Source of the DNA: Neopestalotiopsis rosae
Taxonomy: Eukaryota > Ascomycota > Sordariomycetes > Amphisphaeriales > Sporocadaceae
Assembly: GCA_023078685.1 (NCBI GenBank)
Contig: JALGAS010000011.1
Location: 806,001-870,000, forward strand
Reading direction: 5' to 3'
Length of the DNA: 64,000 nucleotides
The notes below the pieces were generated by a model. The model worked only from the letters and a program-made list of their open reading frames with translations, made no database searches and was not told the origin of the DNA. Below are positions 1-12,200 of the stretch, one piece after another. The translations under genes and the position numbers were made by a program. Positions within the stretch are counted from its first letter, which is position 1. Each line of letters begins with the position of its first letter.

Positions 1-539
1 TTATTATACCTTTTAATCTTTATTTTAGTTTTATTATTTAATTAAATTATTAAGGCAATTAAAAACTCTTACGATTTATATTTTTTATATTTAACCTAAA
101 TTATTTCCTCGGTAAATCGGCAATCCCTTTATTTCTCAAATCCAATTTAATTAAAATTAAGCTATCTAAGGTTTCTCTAGCTAGGTCTCTCTAGCTAGGT
201 CTCTCTAGCCAGGTTTTTTTAGGCTTATTTAAAATATAAGTCTTATTATTTACGTTTTTAATAAATCCAATATTCCACGGTTTTAAATTCGACTAATTAA
301 AGCAAAATTATTAAAACCGAATCTCCCGGCTTATTATCCTTTAAAAATAATTTTATTACTTATTTTAATAAATTTAAGTTTTTATTAATTTCGAGCCGCT
401 TCGGCGTTTTTTATACCCGTCCTAAACTCTTAAGCACGGTATAAATAAACTAATTTTATTTAATATTTTTATTTATTTTTATATTATATTTTTACTAAAT
501 TTTTACGTTCGTTTGCTAATATTTCTCCTTTATAGCTAT

Positions 540-3265
540 ATTCTCTTAATAAAACGAAATTTACGCCGGCGAGCCTAACCCTAGCTAAATCGATGCGAGC
601 GTCTAATCCGATAATTACGTCGAAAAGGCCGATTAGCTAAATCCAGATTATATCGACGATAATAATTAATCCGAGGACGAGCTCGAGGACGAGCTCGCCG
701 GCGCTCCCGAAGCGCTCGAAATAATCGAATTTATAAAAAAGGTTTTCCTTAACTCTAATTAATTCCTAAAATACGACTTTTAAAAACGACCGCTGCCTCG
801 CTTACTATTAATAAGCCCGCAAAAAATCCGAAAAAACGATATTTATAAATATTATATGCTTTTAAGCATAAAAAATAATATTATAAAATAAATAAAATCG
901 CCCGTTTAAAACCTCGTTTTACGGGACCGGAATTATTATAAATTCGCGCCCGGCAGCTAGCAATACGCTAATTTCGCCGAAACGATATATATACGCGTTC
1001 GTAGCTTTTTAACTTTAATAAAAAATAATAATAGCGTAAAAAAAGGCTTTAGCTTTTATTACGAATATATTAATTTATAATATATTATAAAAAGAATTCG
1101 TAAGCCTTTATTTCTTTTTATTAAAGCGCAAAATGCCTTTAAATAAATTTTTTTAAATAATAAAAAAAGGAGAGTTATATATTATTCTTTATTTACGGGC
1201 TTTAGCGACCGGGAGAACCTCCGGATCGTTTTTTAGGGCGTAAACTAGCTTTATAGGCATTATTTAATTGCCGTTATATTTTTCGTCGGACGCATTTTAT
1301 AGGCTACGACCGATTCTAATAATATTATTTAATAAAAAAAAAAGTTATAATTTTGCTTTAATATTTTAATTAATATTAAAACGATTAGCGCTATTATTAG
1401 CAATATATTTCGTTATAATTTTTAATATTAACGTTAAATAAACCTTTCGCCGGCAAAAGCCGAAGCCGTTTTTAAAACGCTTCGAACGGCAGATAAATCG
1501 CCGTATATTAACGATTTTATATCTTTTTTTTCTAACGAATAGCTATTTCGATCCCGGAATTTTAGAAAGGTTTACGAAATACCTATTCCTCCTTTAGCTT
1601 CGGAATACGCGTAATTATATAATTAATATCGGCAAATTTCCAAATATTATAAGCTTACGCTTAACGAATTCTATTAATTATATTATATTAAAGATCCCGA
1701 ATACGCCGAAAAATTCGTTTTTTTCCCGTTTTATTATTTTTCGAAACCCGAGGCTATAAAATAACGCTAAAATTAAGCTTTTTACGCGGCCTTTTTCCGC
1801 TATAAGCTTTATAAAATAATAAAATATTACGGAAAAGCCTCGGCTAAATAGGGCTACCTTTCGAAAAAAACCTAGGAATTTTTATTCCTCGCGTATATTT
1901 ATCTCTAATACGGTATAATTTAGCGAGCTAAAAATAAAATCGCATTTTTCGCCGGCGCGGATAATAGCTATATAAAATAGCTAATTTTAGATTCGTTCGG
2001 CGTCCCGTTCGTTTAATAATAAAACTCCTTTTTAACGGTTAATATTAATAAAAGGATCTATAATATAATTATAGGGTTTAGCTAAGAAAAAAAACCCGGC
2101 GACGATAGCTTTAACCCGGTTGCTTATTATTATTATTAGCGATCGAATTTTAGCTTAAATTCCTAGCTTATTAATTAGGCCGTCGAAAACTATCCATTAG
2201 CCGTCTAAAGGGAAATCTAGAGCCTTATAGCCGCGATCCGTTTCGTGCTTCCCGGTAAATCTTTATGCTAGCAAATTAACGAAATATAGCATCGCGAGGT
2301 TTAGAGGTCGGAGCGCGAAAGGAGCTTATTTAAAAGCCGGCATATTATCGAAAATATCTTCTTTTCTAAAAAGGCATAAACGTTAAATACAAGCGTTATA
2401 AAGGATATTTTTAGGTAGAGCTCGCCTATCGTTATAATGCCGCTTAATCGTTTATTTACCGCTAATAAGTCAAAAAGCGATAAAAAATTTTAGAAAAATG
2501 CCTTTAAATTCGTTTGCGAAAATTGCTTAGCATCGTTTTCCTACGAAAAAAATCTTAGGCAATATTAGGATTAAATATGCCTAATTTTGCACCCGGATAA
2601 TCCGGAGCGTTTTTACGAATACGATAGGTGCGGTATTTTTTTTTAACGAATAGGGCAATTTAAATAAATATCGCAAAACCTGCACGACTTATCCGGGTTG
2701 CAAAAAAACCTTCCCTAATGCTAGGACGCGCGCGGAATACTAAGGGGGTTATATAGGGAAATTAAATTTAATCGCATAGCCGGATAGCTATAATTGCGAA
2801 GGGTGCGGCATTTTTTTTAATTATTAGGGCAATTTTAATCGATATTAAAAAATCTGCACGATATATCCGGGCTATAAAAAAACCTTCCCTAATGCTATAG
2901 CGCGCGCGGAGCACTAAAAGGGATGCATAAAAAAGCGAAATTTAGTCGTATAGCTAAATAGCTATAATTGCGAAGCCTATAGTATTTTTTTTAATAAATA
3001 AAATAATTTTAAGCAATATAATAAAACCTATACGATTTATCCGGGTTATAAAAAAATTTTCCCTAATGCTACGGCGCGCGCGATATATTAGGGGGGTTAT
3101 ACCGGAAAGCTAGGATTAATCGTATAGCCGAATAGCTTTTTATATAAAGCCTGCGATTATATCGTTACGCGAAAGCGTAATTTTAATAAATATCGCAAAA
3201 CCGATTGCTTTAAATGCTTTTATTACGGATAAAATTTTAAAAACCCGGGCGGGGGTAAAGCACGC
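540..3265 (+). pseudogene. RIP-killed gene or transposon ORF ending in zinc-finger array
   Basis: Reading the plus strand and allowing for C-to-T and G-to-A changes, a degenerate coding frame can be followed from roughly 0.6 kb to 3.2 kb. Its 3' part has repeated C-x2-C-x12-H-x3/4-C patterns with Cys-to-Tyr and His-to-Tyr changes (TGC to TAC/TAT, CAT to TAT) typical of RIP. Finger starts are at about 2,515, 2,620, 2,795, 2,969 and 3,143. The upstream part is unrecognised; it could be a transposon protein or a captured host gene. The left boundary is a guess. It cannot encode a functional protein because stops occur every few codons. Confidence 0.5.
2615..3210 (+). repeat. Tandem 174-175 bp zinc-finger-coding repeat
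   Basis: Four consecutive units share the order: Cys pair, poly-T stretch coding Phe-Phe, His/Cys pair, a segment reading like T-x-Y-P-G-x-K-K-x-F-P-N-A, then a GC-rich GCGCGCG tract. Unit starts at about 2,620, 2,795, 2,969 and 3,143 give spacings of 175, 174 and 174 bases, i.e. 58 codons plus one extra T in the first unit. The last unit keeps the finger but diverges afterwards. The regular spacing shows the gene once encoded a modular zinc-finger array. Confidence 0.75.
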
Positions 3266-3534
3266 TAAAAATATAAAATTAATTATTCGGCCCGGCCGAA
3301 AACGCTATTACCTAAAAATAAGCTTATAAAAAAAAAGCAAAAAAGCGCTAATAATAATAAGGTCGCGAATCCATTTTATTTTATATTTACCTCCTCTTTT
3401 TTGCCGCATTTAAGGCCCGTAGCTTAAAAATCGCTTATTAAAATTTCGATTAAAAGGGGATAATCGATTAAACTTAACGCCGTAATTAACGATAACGGTA
3501 ATAATGCCGATAGCGCTTTAATTATTGCTTTTAA

Positions 3535-3665
3535 TATTGCTCCTAATATTTTTAGTCCTTTTAGTGCTGCTTTTATTATTGCTTTTAGTATTTCTAATGC
3601 TTCTCCTTTTAGTGCTTCTGCTCCTTTTGCTCCTTTTGCTCCTTTTAATGCTTCTCCTACCTCCC
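3535..3665. repeat. Low-complexity 9-bp-type array
   Basis: Irregular tandem copies of a motif like GCTCCTTTT and TAGTGCTTCT, densest at 3,610-3,650. On the minus strand it reads as a Lys-Gly-Ala-rich low-complexity peptide. It lies inside the RIP block and is probably a relic of a repetitive coding segment. Confidence 0.6.
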
Positions 3666-6184
3666 CTTTTTTTCGCTAGGACGGTTTAACGGATTTCCCG
3701 CGAAAGGCATAAATGCACGATATCCCAATTTTATTCGATAATTATCCCGATTAGCTAGCGAATTATAATGCGATTATTTTTATATTTAATAGCCTTTAAT
3801 ACGATAACTTACCCTAAAATTTAGGTTTAAGCGCTACCGCTAAAAATACCCGCTAGCTTACGTTAATTATATAGCGGTATAATTTAGCAAAGCGCTTAGC
3901 TTAGCGAAAATAGCTAATAAAAAAAATATTAATACGCAAACATTCGAGATCTTCCGAGACGTCCGGCCGTAATATATAATTTACGAAAAGTATGCGGATA
4001 ATTTATTATCCCCTTTTATTTATTTAAAAAACGCTTTAAGCCGCTTAAATAACCGGTTCGGAATCGACGATTATCGTAACGCCGCGCAAATAGCCTTTTT
4101 AATTAATACCGAAGCGCTATTTTCGGATTAAATTAAATAAGCTTTATATTAATTTTTAGCCGTTTATAATCGAATTAGGAATACGGTTACGATCGCGGAT
4201 TTTTAATAATAGGGATTAGGCTTTTTATAATACCGTTAAATTTTAAAACGTATCGCATAATATCTCTATTAGCTTAGCCGAAATAACGTATTTTTAACGC
4301 TCGAAATATTAAATATCCCGTAATAAACGGATAGCGCGAATTACGGTTTATATACCTTAAATAATTTCGCAGCGCTAATGCGAAGCGGTATTTATTATAG
4401 CCGTAATTTATTTAAGCTATAAAAAAGGCGAATTTAGAATTAGCTCGGGTAAATTATAGCTACGCGAGAACGGCCCCGTACGAGCCAGTATAATTACAAA
4501 AATTGGGTTTTTCCGGAGGTATCGCCACTTTTATCGCCTCCGCCACCTTTATTATTTTTATTATTTTTAGCTAAATTCGAATTTAAAAATACAGGCTTAA
4601 TTTTTAGCGACGCATTACCCGCCTTAGCATTTTAAATCCAGCCTTTTTTTAATAGCAAATAATTTATTTCGTTTTTAGCTTTTTTGCTTATTTTTATTTC
4701 CGCTTAATAATATAGTATATTTCTTTTTTTTTAAAGCAAAGCGCTAATTAATAAAAAAATCTAATATAATTTTTGCTATAAATTTTATAAGCTAAAAAGG
4801 ATTAAATAATATATTTATACCGTATATCCCAAATATAGCTATTATAAATTGCGCGTTTTTAAAAGAAAAAATATCGGATTTTATAAAAAAAAATGCCTTA
4901 AGCGCATTATTCCCGATAATAACGATAATAATAGCGACGATAATATTAGCTAATAAATAAATATTTGCTAATTTATAACCTTAAGACTATTATTTCGGAA
5001 TTCGCGGAGATTTCGATCGGTATAAAAAAATATAAAAAAGCATAAAATAGCAAATAAAAATAATAAATAGCGCAAGGTAAAGGGTATTATTATATAATTT
5101 CCAAATAATACCTATTTTAATATAAAATATTCCTTTAGCAAATAAATTAAAAAATTAATCGATATTATATAATATATTATTATTAATAATAAATACCGTA
5201 TATATCCCCGGATATTAATTATTTTTGCTTTAGCCCGAAAAGGAATATCGTAAAATCGTAAAAAAGCCTCGTAAATAATTTAAGGAATTTAAACCCTTCC
5301 GACCCGACCCTATTACCTAAAGAGTTTTATAATTCCGAGGAACCACGATATTAATTTTTAGCCGACGAGCCGTTTCGGTTTTTAGCTAATAAACCAATTT
5401 ATATTTTTTGCGGAAATTTAGATTATTAAAGCAAAGGGGGCTTATATTTTTAAAAACCGCTTTTTTTTTTATTAAGCTTATAATAATATTAACGTTTTTA
5501 AATCTAAAAATTCTTTCGAATTATTTATTAAAATATCGTCGCTTTTCGGCGCTTATATAATTGCTAAAATAATAAATTTTATTAATAATATATTTTATTA
5601 TAAAATTGCCATTTACGAAATATATTTCGGACCGGCGATAATTCTCCTTCGGGCTCGGTGGGCCCTGGGTTTCGATACGGCGATAATATTTTCATATTTT
5701 GCATTTAGCTCGATAGCTTAATTAAACGAGCGGCACTTTTTAATTTCTAAAATTTCTAAAATATAAAAAAAAACGGCCGCACGGCGATTCGAATTATAAT
5801 AGCGAGTTACGGTTTTAGCCTAATATTTTACTTATAATTCTAATTTAAATATCGTATAATAGCATTAATTACCTAATTTGCCAGCTACCCCCGCGTAAAT
5901 AAGCATAAATTAATGCGCTAATAGGGCTTGGTTAAGGTTCGAAAAACGTAACGGTTACCGGCCCGGTTTATAATTTATAGGGATTTAATATCATTTAATA
6001 AGCATATTTATTATAAATAACTTTAATATATAACGTACTTTAATATTAATTTAAATACTAAACCGGCTTTATTTATTTCTTAAATTTAGGACACTTTTAC
6101 CTCCTTCGCTATTAGGTTCTTATTATAATAGCTTCCTATTTTGCTAATTCGTTATTATAGCTAGCGGAGATAAATATAGTAATT

Positions 6185-6285
6185 TTAAAGGTGATTTTAA
6201 AGGTAACTTTAAAGGTAGCTTTAAAAGTAGCTTTAAAGGTAGCTTTAAAAATAGCTTTAAAAATGGCTTTTAAAGTAATTTTAAA
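6185..6285. repeat. 12-bp tandem array (GGTAGCTTTAAA-type)
   Basis: About eight copies of a 12-base unit, with variants GGTAACTTTAAA, AGTAGCTTTAAA and AATAGCTTTAAA. An open frame of 69 codons runs through it (6,191-6,400, TTG-type start) and reads as a Lys-Val-Ala-Leu repeat. I do not regard it as a gene because its openness is explained by the repeat. Confidence 0.7.
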
Positions 6286-9200
6286 AAACTCATATTCCTC
6301 GTTAAGCCTTCCGAATACCGATTGCTATTTTATTTATTTAGACTCGTTTTTAAATCCGGACGCATTATTAATAATCCAGGCTTTTTTAAAGGAGAAATAA
6401 AAAGCAAATATAAAATTATAAATAGCTTTATTTATATTTTATACGATAGCTAAAATAAGCATTTCGATAATAAATATAAGCATATAACGCTTAGCGGGTA
6501 AGCTACGCATATATAACCCTATAGGTAATTTAGCAGGCTTTGCACGAAAAAAAAACCCCGCTAGCTTAGCATATAAAAAACGCAGCCTTTATTTCCTTAA
6601 ATCGTATCCGTAAAAATATAATTATTTAATTCGTAGCTTAAGGATTAAATGCATTCCGGGCGGCGGAAAATATCCGTATATTAGCTATATATTATTTGCT
6701 AAAATTAATTTAATATAGCGTAACGATAAGCCGTATACGAGAGATTATTTATATATTATATCCGATAGCTTATATATTTAATTTTAGTTGCTTTTCGACC
6801 CTTTAGGCAGATTATTACTAAAATTACTATATATAAAGCGTTTATATGCGTCGGGCGTAACCGTATTCGAATTCCCGCGTATATATATCGCAATTTAGGC
6901 CAGGTTGGAAAAAAAAAAGGAAATATTACGCTATTTTAATTAATAGCTAGCGTCGGGGATTTCTAAATTAATTGCTATTAGCTAATCTAGGCCTTTAGCG
7001 TAAGACCGGGCTCCCTATATTTTATTGCAATATAGCCATTAAAACGGTTATTTTATTAATTTTATTTTATTATTTCTAAAATATAGCGGAAAATATTATA
7101 ATATAATTAAAACGAAAGGCCTTAATAAAAATGCGTTAGTTATTAGTAATTCGTATTAGCGCCGGGGCAGATTAAAAAACGCCGTAATATTAATAAGCGC
7201 TAAAATAGCACGGCTCGCCACTAAATAATTTAATAAAATAAGAAATATCTCGAGTATACCGCTGCGAATAGCCTTTTTTACTCGAAGCACGGTTAAATTT
7301 AAAAAATATAGCATATACATTAACGGGCGTTTCCCGGAGCACGAAAAGCATAATTTAGCGCCTTATATTACTAACGATAGCATTTTTTTAAATCGATTTA
7401 AATTATCCATTATATGCGAATTAAATATATTAATTAATATTTCGTATTATTATATTTTTAAAAAAAGCTTTTTTTATGCCTTTTTATTTATTATTTACGG
7501 TTATTCTTCTCCGCGAATATCGCCCGGACGATTTTAAGCTCCTTTTTTACGTTTTCGGCGCTTTCGCCGCTAGAGTCCTATTTTGCCGAGCGCTCGCCGC
7601 TTTTTTAAATAATACTTAATTTAGCCTAAATTATTAAAATTATAAATTTTAAAAAGCGGGCTTCGGCGGTTTGGAGTTCGGCGTAAAGCTCGGTATAAAT
7701 CGTAATAAAGTCGACGATATAAATTTTTTCGTAATTAGCTTTTATTAGGTTTATAATTAATAAGCTCCGATTAAAGGTATATACGGTAAACGGGATTATC
7801 CGCCGCTATTTGGGGATATATTTTATAGCGAATCGTTATTTACCGAGGAGGAGCTAGGCGGCGTCGGTAAATTAAATTATATTTTATAAGCTCGAATAAT
7901 ATTATAAGCGCAAGCCGGGAATTCTTTATTTTATAGCGCGGCTATTATTACGGCTAGAATTAAATTCGTCGATAATTAAAAAACCAAATATAATAACGAA
8001 AAAAGTGCAAATAAAAGATTATTATTTATTCGATTAATAAATAAAAAACCACGGATCCGATCGAATCGTCCGGATTTAAGAGTACGCCAAAATATATATC
8101 CGTTTTTTATTACCGTTATTTTTAGCTAAATAAAAAGTAAAATCGTTTGCATTTAATCCGTTACGCTAATAGCGGCCCTCGAGCTATTTTTTACTCCTTA
8201 AATCCAGATATTTATATAGCTTTTAGCTAAATAAACGAATTTAATAAGGCTTTATTTTTTTTTACGGCGAATTGCTTTTATAAAATAATCGGGAGAAATC
8301 TCCAAATTTAAAGATAACGCATCCCCTTATTAAAGCTTAAATAATAGCCGAGCTTTCGGGTAAATAATCGTTTTATCGGTCGCAATTTTAGGATTATAAT
8401 TATAATTTTATATATGCTTTATTTTTTTTCGCATATATTCGTTTAAGCGGCTAATATAGATTTTTTTTTATAATCCTTAAATTAAAAATAGCGCTATATA
8501 TAATCGCTTGCGGTAATTTATATATTTTACGCAAATAAGCGCGGCTTAAAAAAAGCTACGAATGCTTTATGCTACGTTTATTTAAATAAAATTTTTAGGC
8601 AATCCTTATATAATTATAATATAATAAGCATAATTATTTATAATAAATGCAAATAATACCTTATTAAAATAATAATATATAAATTAATATATAATTAAAG
8701 GCACGGGCTACCTTTATATTTAAATTAGGTATTTTTAGCATATATAATACGGTATTATTAAATTTAAATTTAAAGCGGTAGGGCGTAATTTAAATTTGGC
8801 TAAATAAGAGTATCGCCCGGCTTAGCCCGTTATTTATAAAAGTTAAATATAATAAATTAATAACGATTATTATTTTTATAATTGCCTTAAATATTAAAAT
8901 CGATATATATTTTTATAAATATTTTTTAAATCCTTTATATAATTTTATTTATTACCGCTTTTGCTTTTTATTTAGGATATATAAAGGAAAAACTGCAAAA
9001 ATTAACGCTATATTCCGATTATAAAAAAAGCAAAATTATTCGATTAATTTTGCTATTTATATTATTGCTCGATATACGCGCTTTTATATAAAATTTATAT
9101 TATCCTCGAGATTTCTATCCTTTTAATTCTTTTTTAAACCTATTAATTTTTATAATTTAATCCGGTTTTTTAAGCTTTTTACGAAAATTTTAAACGTTAA

Positions 9201-12200
9201 ACGCGCCGCTTTCCGTAATATTTTATAAATAATAATTACCCTAAAATTATAAATAAAGCGCGAAAAACTAACGCGGCTAGCCCTAACCGATATTTTTAAA
9301 GCTTTTTATAAGCTCGGCTATAATTCGACGTTAAAAGCTTTTATTTAAAAAATCTAAAAAAATTAATATTATTAAAAAATCCGCTATATAAAATATTATT
9401 ATATTATACTCCTATATGGACGGCTAACGATAAATAAAATAATCCGTAACGCTAAAACCGAGGCTAATTAATAACGGGAAAAAAAAAACGCATAAGGGCG
9501 GGGAGAAGAATAACGGAAAAAGGGAAAGCAAAAGATATAAAAACGGGAGCTAAAGGTAACGCGCAGCGAATCGCTTGCGCGGCTAGCTAATTATTATATA
9601 TTATATTAAAAAAGCTTCGCAAACGATACGCTATTTTGCCGTTTCCCTTAAAAATATATCCGTTACCGTTAGGAAATATTATTAAAAGCATAATTATTAA
9701 TATAATTCTTTAATATTAAAAAAGGTTAAATTACCTAAATCGGTTAAAAAAAATAATAATATTTTATTTATAACGGCATATTCGCAGGAATAATAAAATA
9801 ACGGTATTTAAATTATAATTACCCGCTTTATAAAATAAATAGCTACGATTACCGATGCTTTAATAAAAAAAATCTAAATCGATATATCGCAAAATATCCT
9901 AAATGCGACGGGTGCAATAAACCATTCCTTAACCGAAAAATAATAAATTTATATACGTTACGGAATTTTTAAATTATAAAATAAGATTACGCTACCCCCG
10001 GATATTTAGAAAAAAATTAACGAGGCTAATAAAAAAAAGCTACCGCTACGGTATAAATACGCAGTAATTCCCCTTATATCGGTTATTTATTAAATTAATT
10101 TTTTATATAAGCTATTAATTATTTTAAGCTTTTCCGGGGACCTGCGCTATAAAGCCTAGCAGCTGCTATTATTATGCAATTATAGCAATTGGTTTAATTT
10201 ATTAAAAATAAAAAATTAAAGCATATCCAAAAATAAAAATTACAAACCCGCTAGCTTATAAAAGCGGAATTAATGCACGACGTATTGCTAATATATAAAT
10301 AATACAAATAAAAAATTAACCGAGTGCAAAATTAGCTATAAATTTTTTATCGCTAATGCTAATTATTTATTTTTATAATATCGTTAGAGATTCGATATTA
10401 TGCTTTAACGAAATTTAATATTTTTATTCGTTTGCGAGCACTCCGTTAATAATAAATATTATAATGCTTTATTTAGGATATTTAGCGGTAAGCTATAAAT
10501 ATAAGGTTTTGGAGATTTAAAATAGCATAAATAAATTAATTTACCGCTATTTTATGCTATAATTAAATTTTAAAAGGTTTTTTTTTATTTAAAATATCTC
10601 GCTAGCGCGTCTCGAAACGATAGCTTTTTGCAATTTTAATATCGTATAAAAAAACGTACGATTATGCGTTTATCGATACCTAAATCGAAGCAAACCGGGT
10701 TTATAAATATATAACATATAAAAGTTTTCGGCCTACGCTAAACGAAATATTAAAGCTATTTATCGATTTCGTATTTTACGGGACCTAAATAATAATATAT
10801 TAATAAATACCGATAATTAAATATATATCGCTTATATTTCTATTTTTGCGCTGCTTTTTCTTTTTGGTTCTTTTTTATTTTTTTATTACGATTTTAAATT
10901 ATAAGCTTACGTATATTCCAAATTTTATATTTAATCCGTTATATACGCAATATATCTTCCACCGCTACGACTCGCACCTTTTAAAGCGCCTCCGGCGAAT
11001 CCCAAATTATATTAAATAAGCCTATTTATATTAGGTATAAATATTCGGTTTCTTAAGTCCTCCTTTATTAAAGCCTTTATTTATCCAAATTTTTATCCCT
11101 AATAATTCGGCTAAATAATTTTTATTAAAAGGATATATAATAGCGACGAGCCCGACGACTTTTTCGATATTAGCGGCAAATATATTTTAATATTTAATAG
11201 AAATAATACCGTCTTTTTATACGATACCGCCGGTAACGTCCGCGCTTACGTTAAAGCTAACCGTAACCCTATAATAAGCCTCGACCGCATAAATTAAAAG
11301 CATAAAAAGCTCGGCAAAAATTATAAAAGCTATATTCGTATAATTTATAAATTTAGCCGCTTTCGTTATTAACAAGGCAATACCGAAAATTATAGCTATA
11401 ATAATACGGCCGATTATTAATTTTTAAAAAAACGTTTACGGAAACTTTTAACGAAAAAAAGGACGAGAAGAATATAAAAAAAGGCAATAAGGATAAAATT
11501 AACGAGAAATATAAATTTAGCGTCGAGCAAAACGTCTAAAATTTTAATTAGGCTTTTTTAACGTATAAAAATAAGCGTAGCTGCCAAATCGTAGCATAAT
11601 AAATATAAATCTTTTATAATAATAAATCTTATTAATTTTATAAGAATTATAAAAAGCAAACGCGTTATATAATTAATATAATAAATTCGAATTATTATAA
11701 TAGCTAATTAAAGGATGCGAAAAATCCACGAAACGGGTATAAAAAGCTTTTAAAATTTGCTCGGCGCTCGAAAGCGAGATATATAGCGATTTTCGAAACG
11801 CAAATATTTCCTAATCTGCCTAAAATAAGCAAAAAATGCGATAAATAAAAGCAATAAAAAATTATAAAACTAATATTTTAAATTAATTAATCCTAAAGTT
11901 AATCCGTCGACTCTAAACCAAAAATTACGGGACTATTTTATTAAATCGATATAAAATTATAAAATTAAATCCTTAAATTATTAAAATATTATAAATCCGG
12001 GTAATTTAAAGCCTAAAAGGAAGGTTTATTATTTTATTAATAGCTTATATTTTTCTAAAAAAAGCTTTTTATAAAGGTTTATAATCTCCTCGGCATCGTT
12101 AATAAAACGGTTTAGCTTATTAAATTTATTTTTTGCTAAATCCGCTTTAGCCTAAGCTTATTCGAAAGCGGTTTTAGCCTTCGCCTTTTTTTTAAAAATT

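Noticed and set aside
540..3265. DUF3435-type tyrosine recombinase (Starship captain) as identity of the dead zinc-finger gene
   Set aside because: I looked for the recombinase's R-R-G and H-x-x-R style landmarks in the degenerate frame and found none I could trust.
6191..6400. 69-codon open frame
   Set aside because: It is open only because of the 12-bp tandem array and lies in RIP-degraded sequence.
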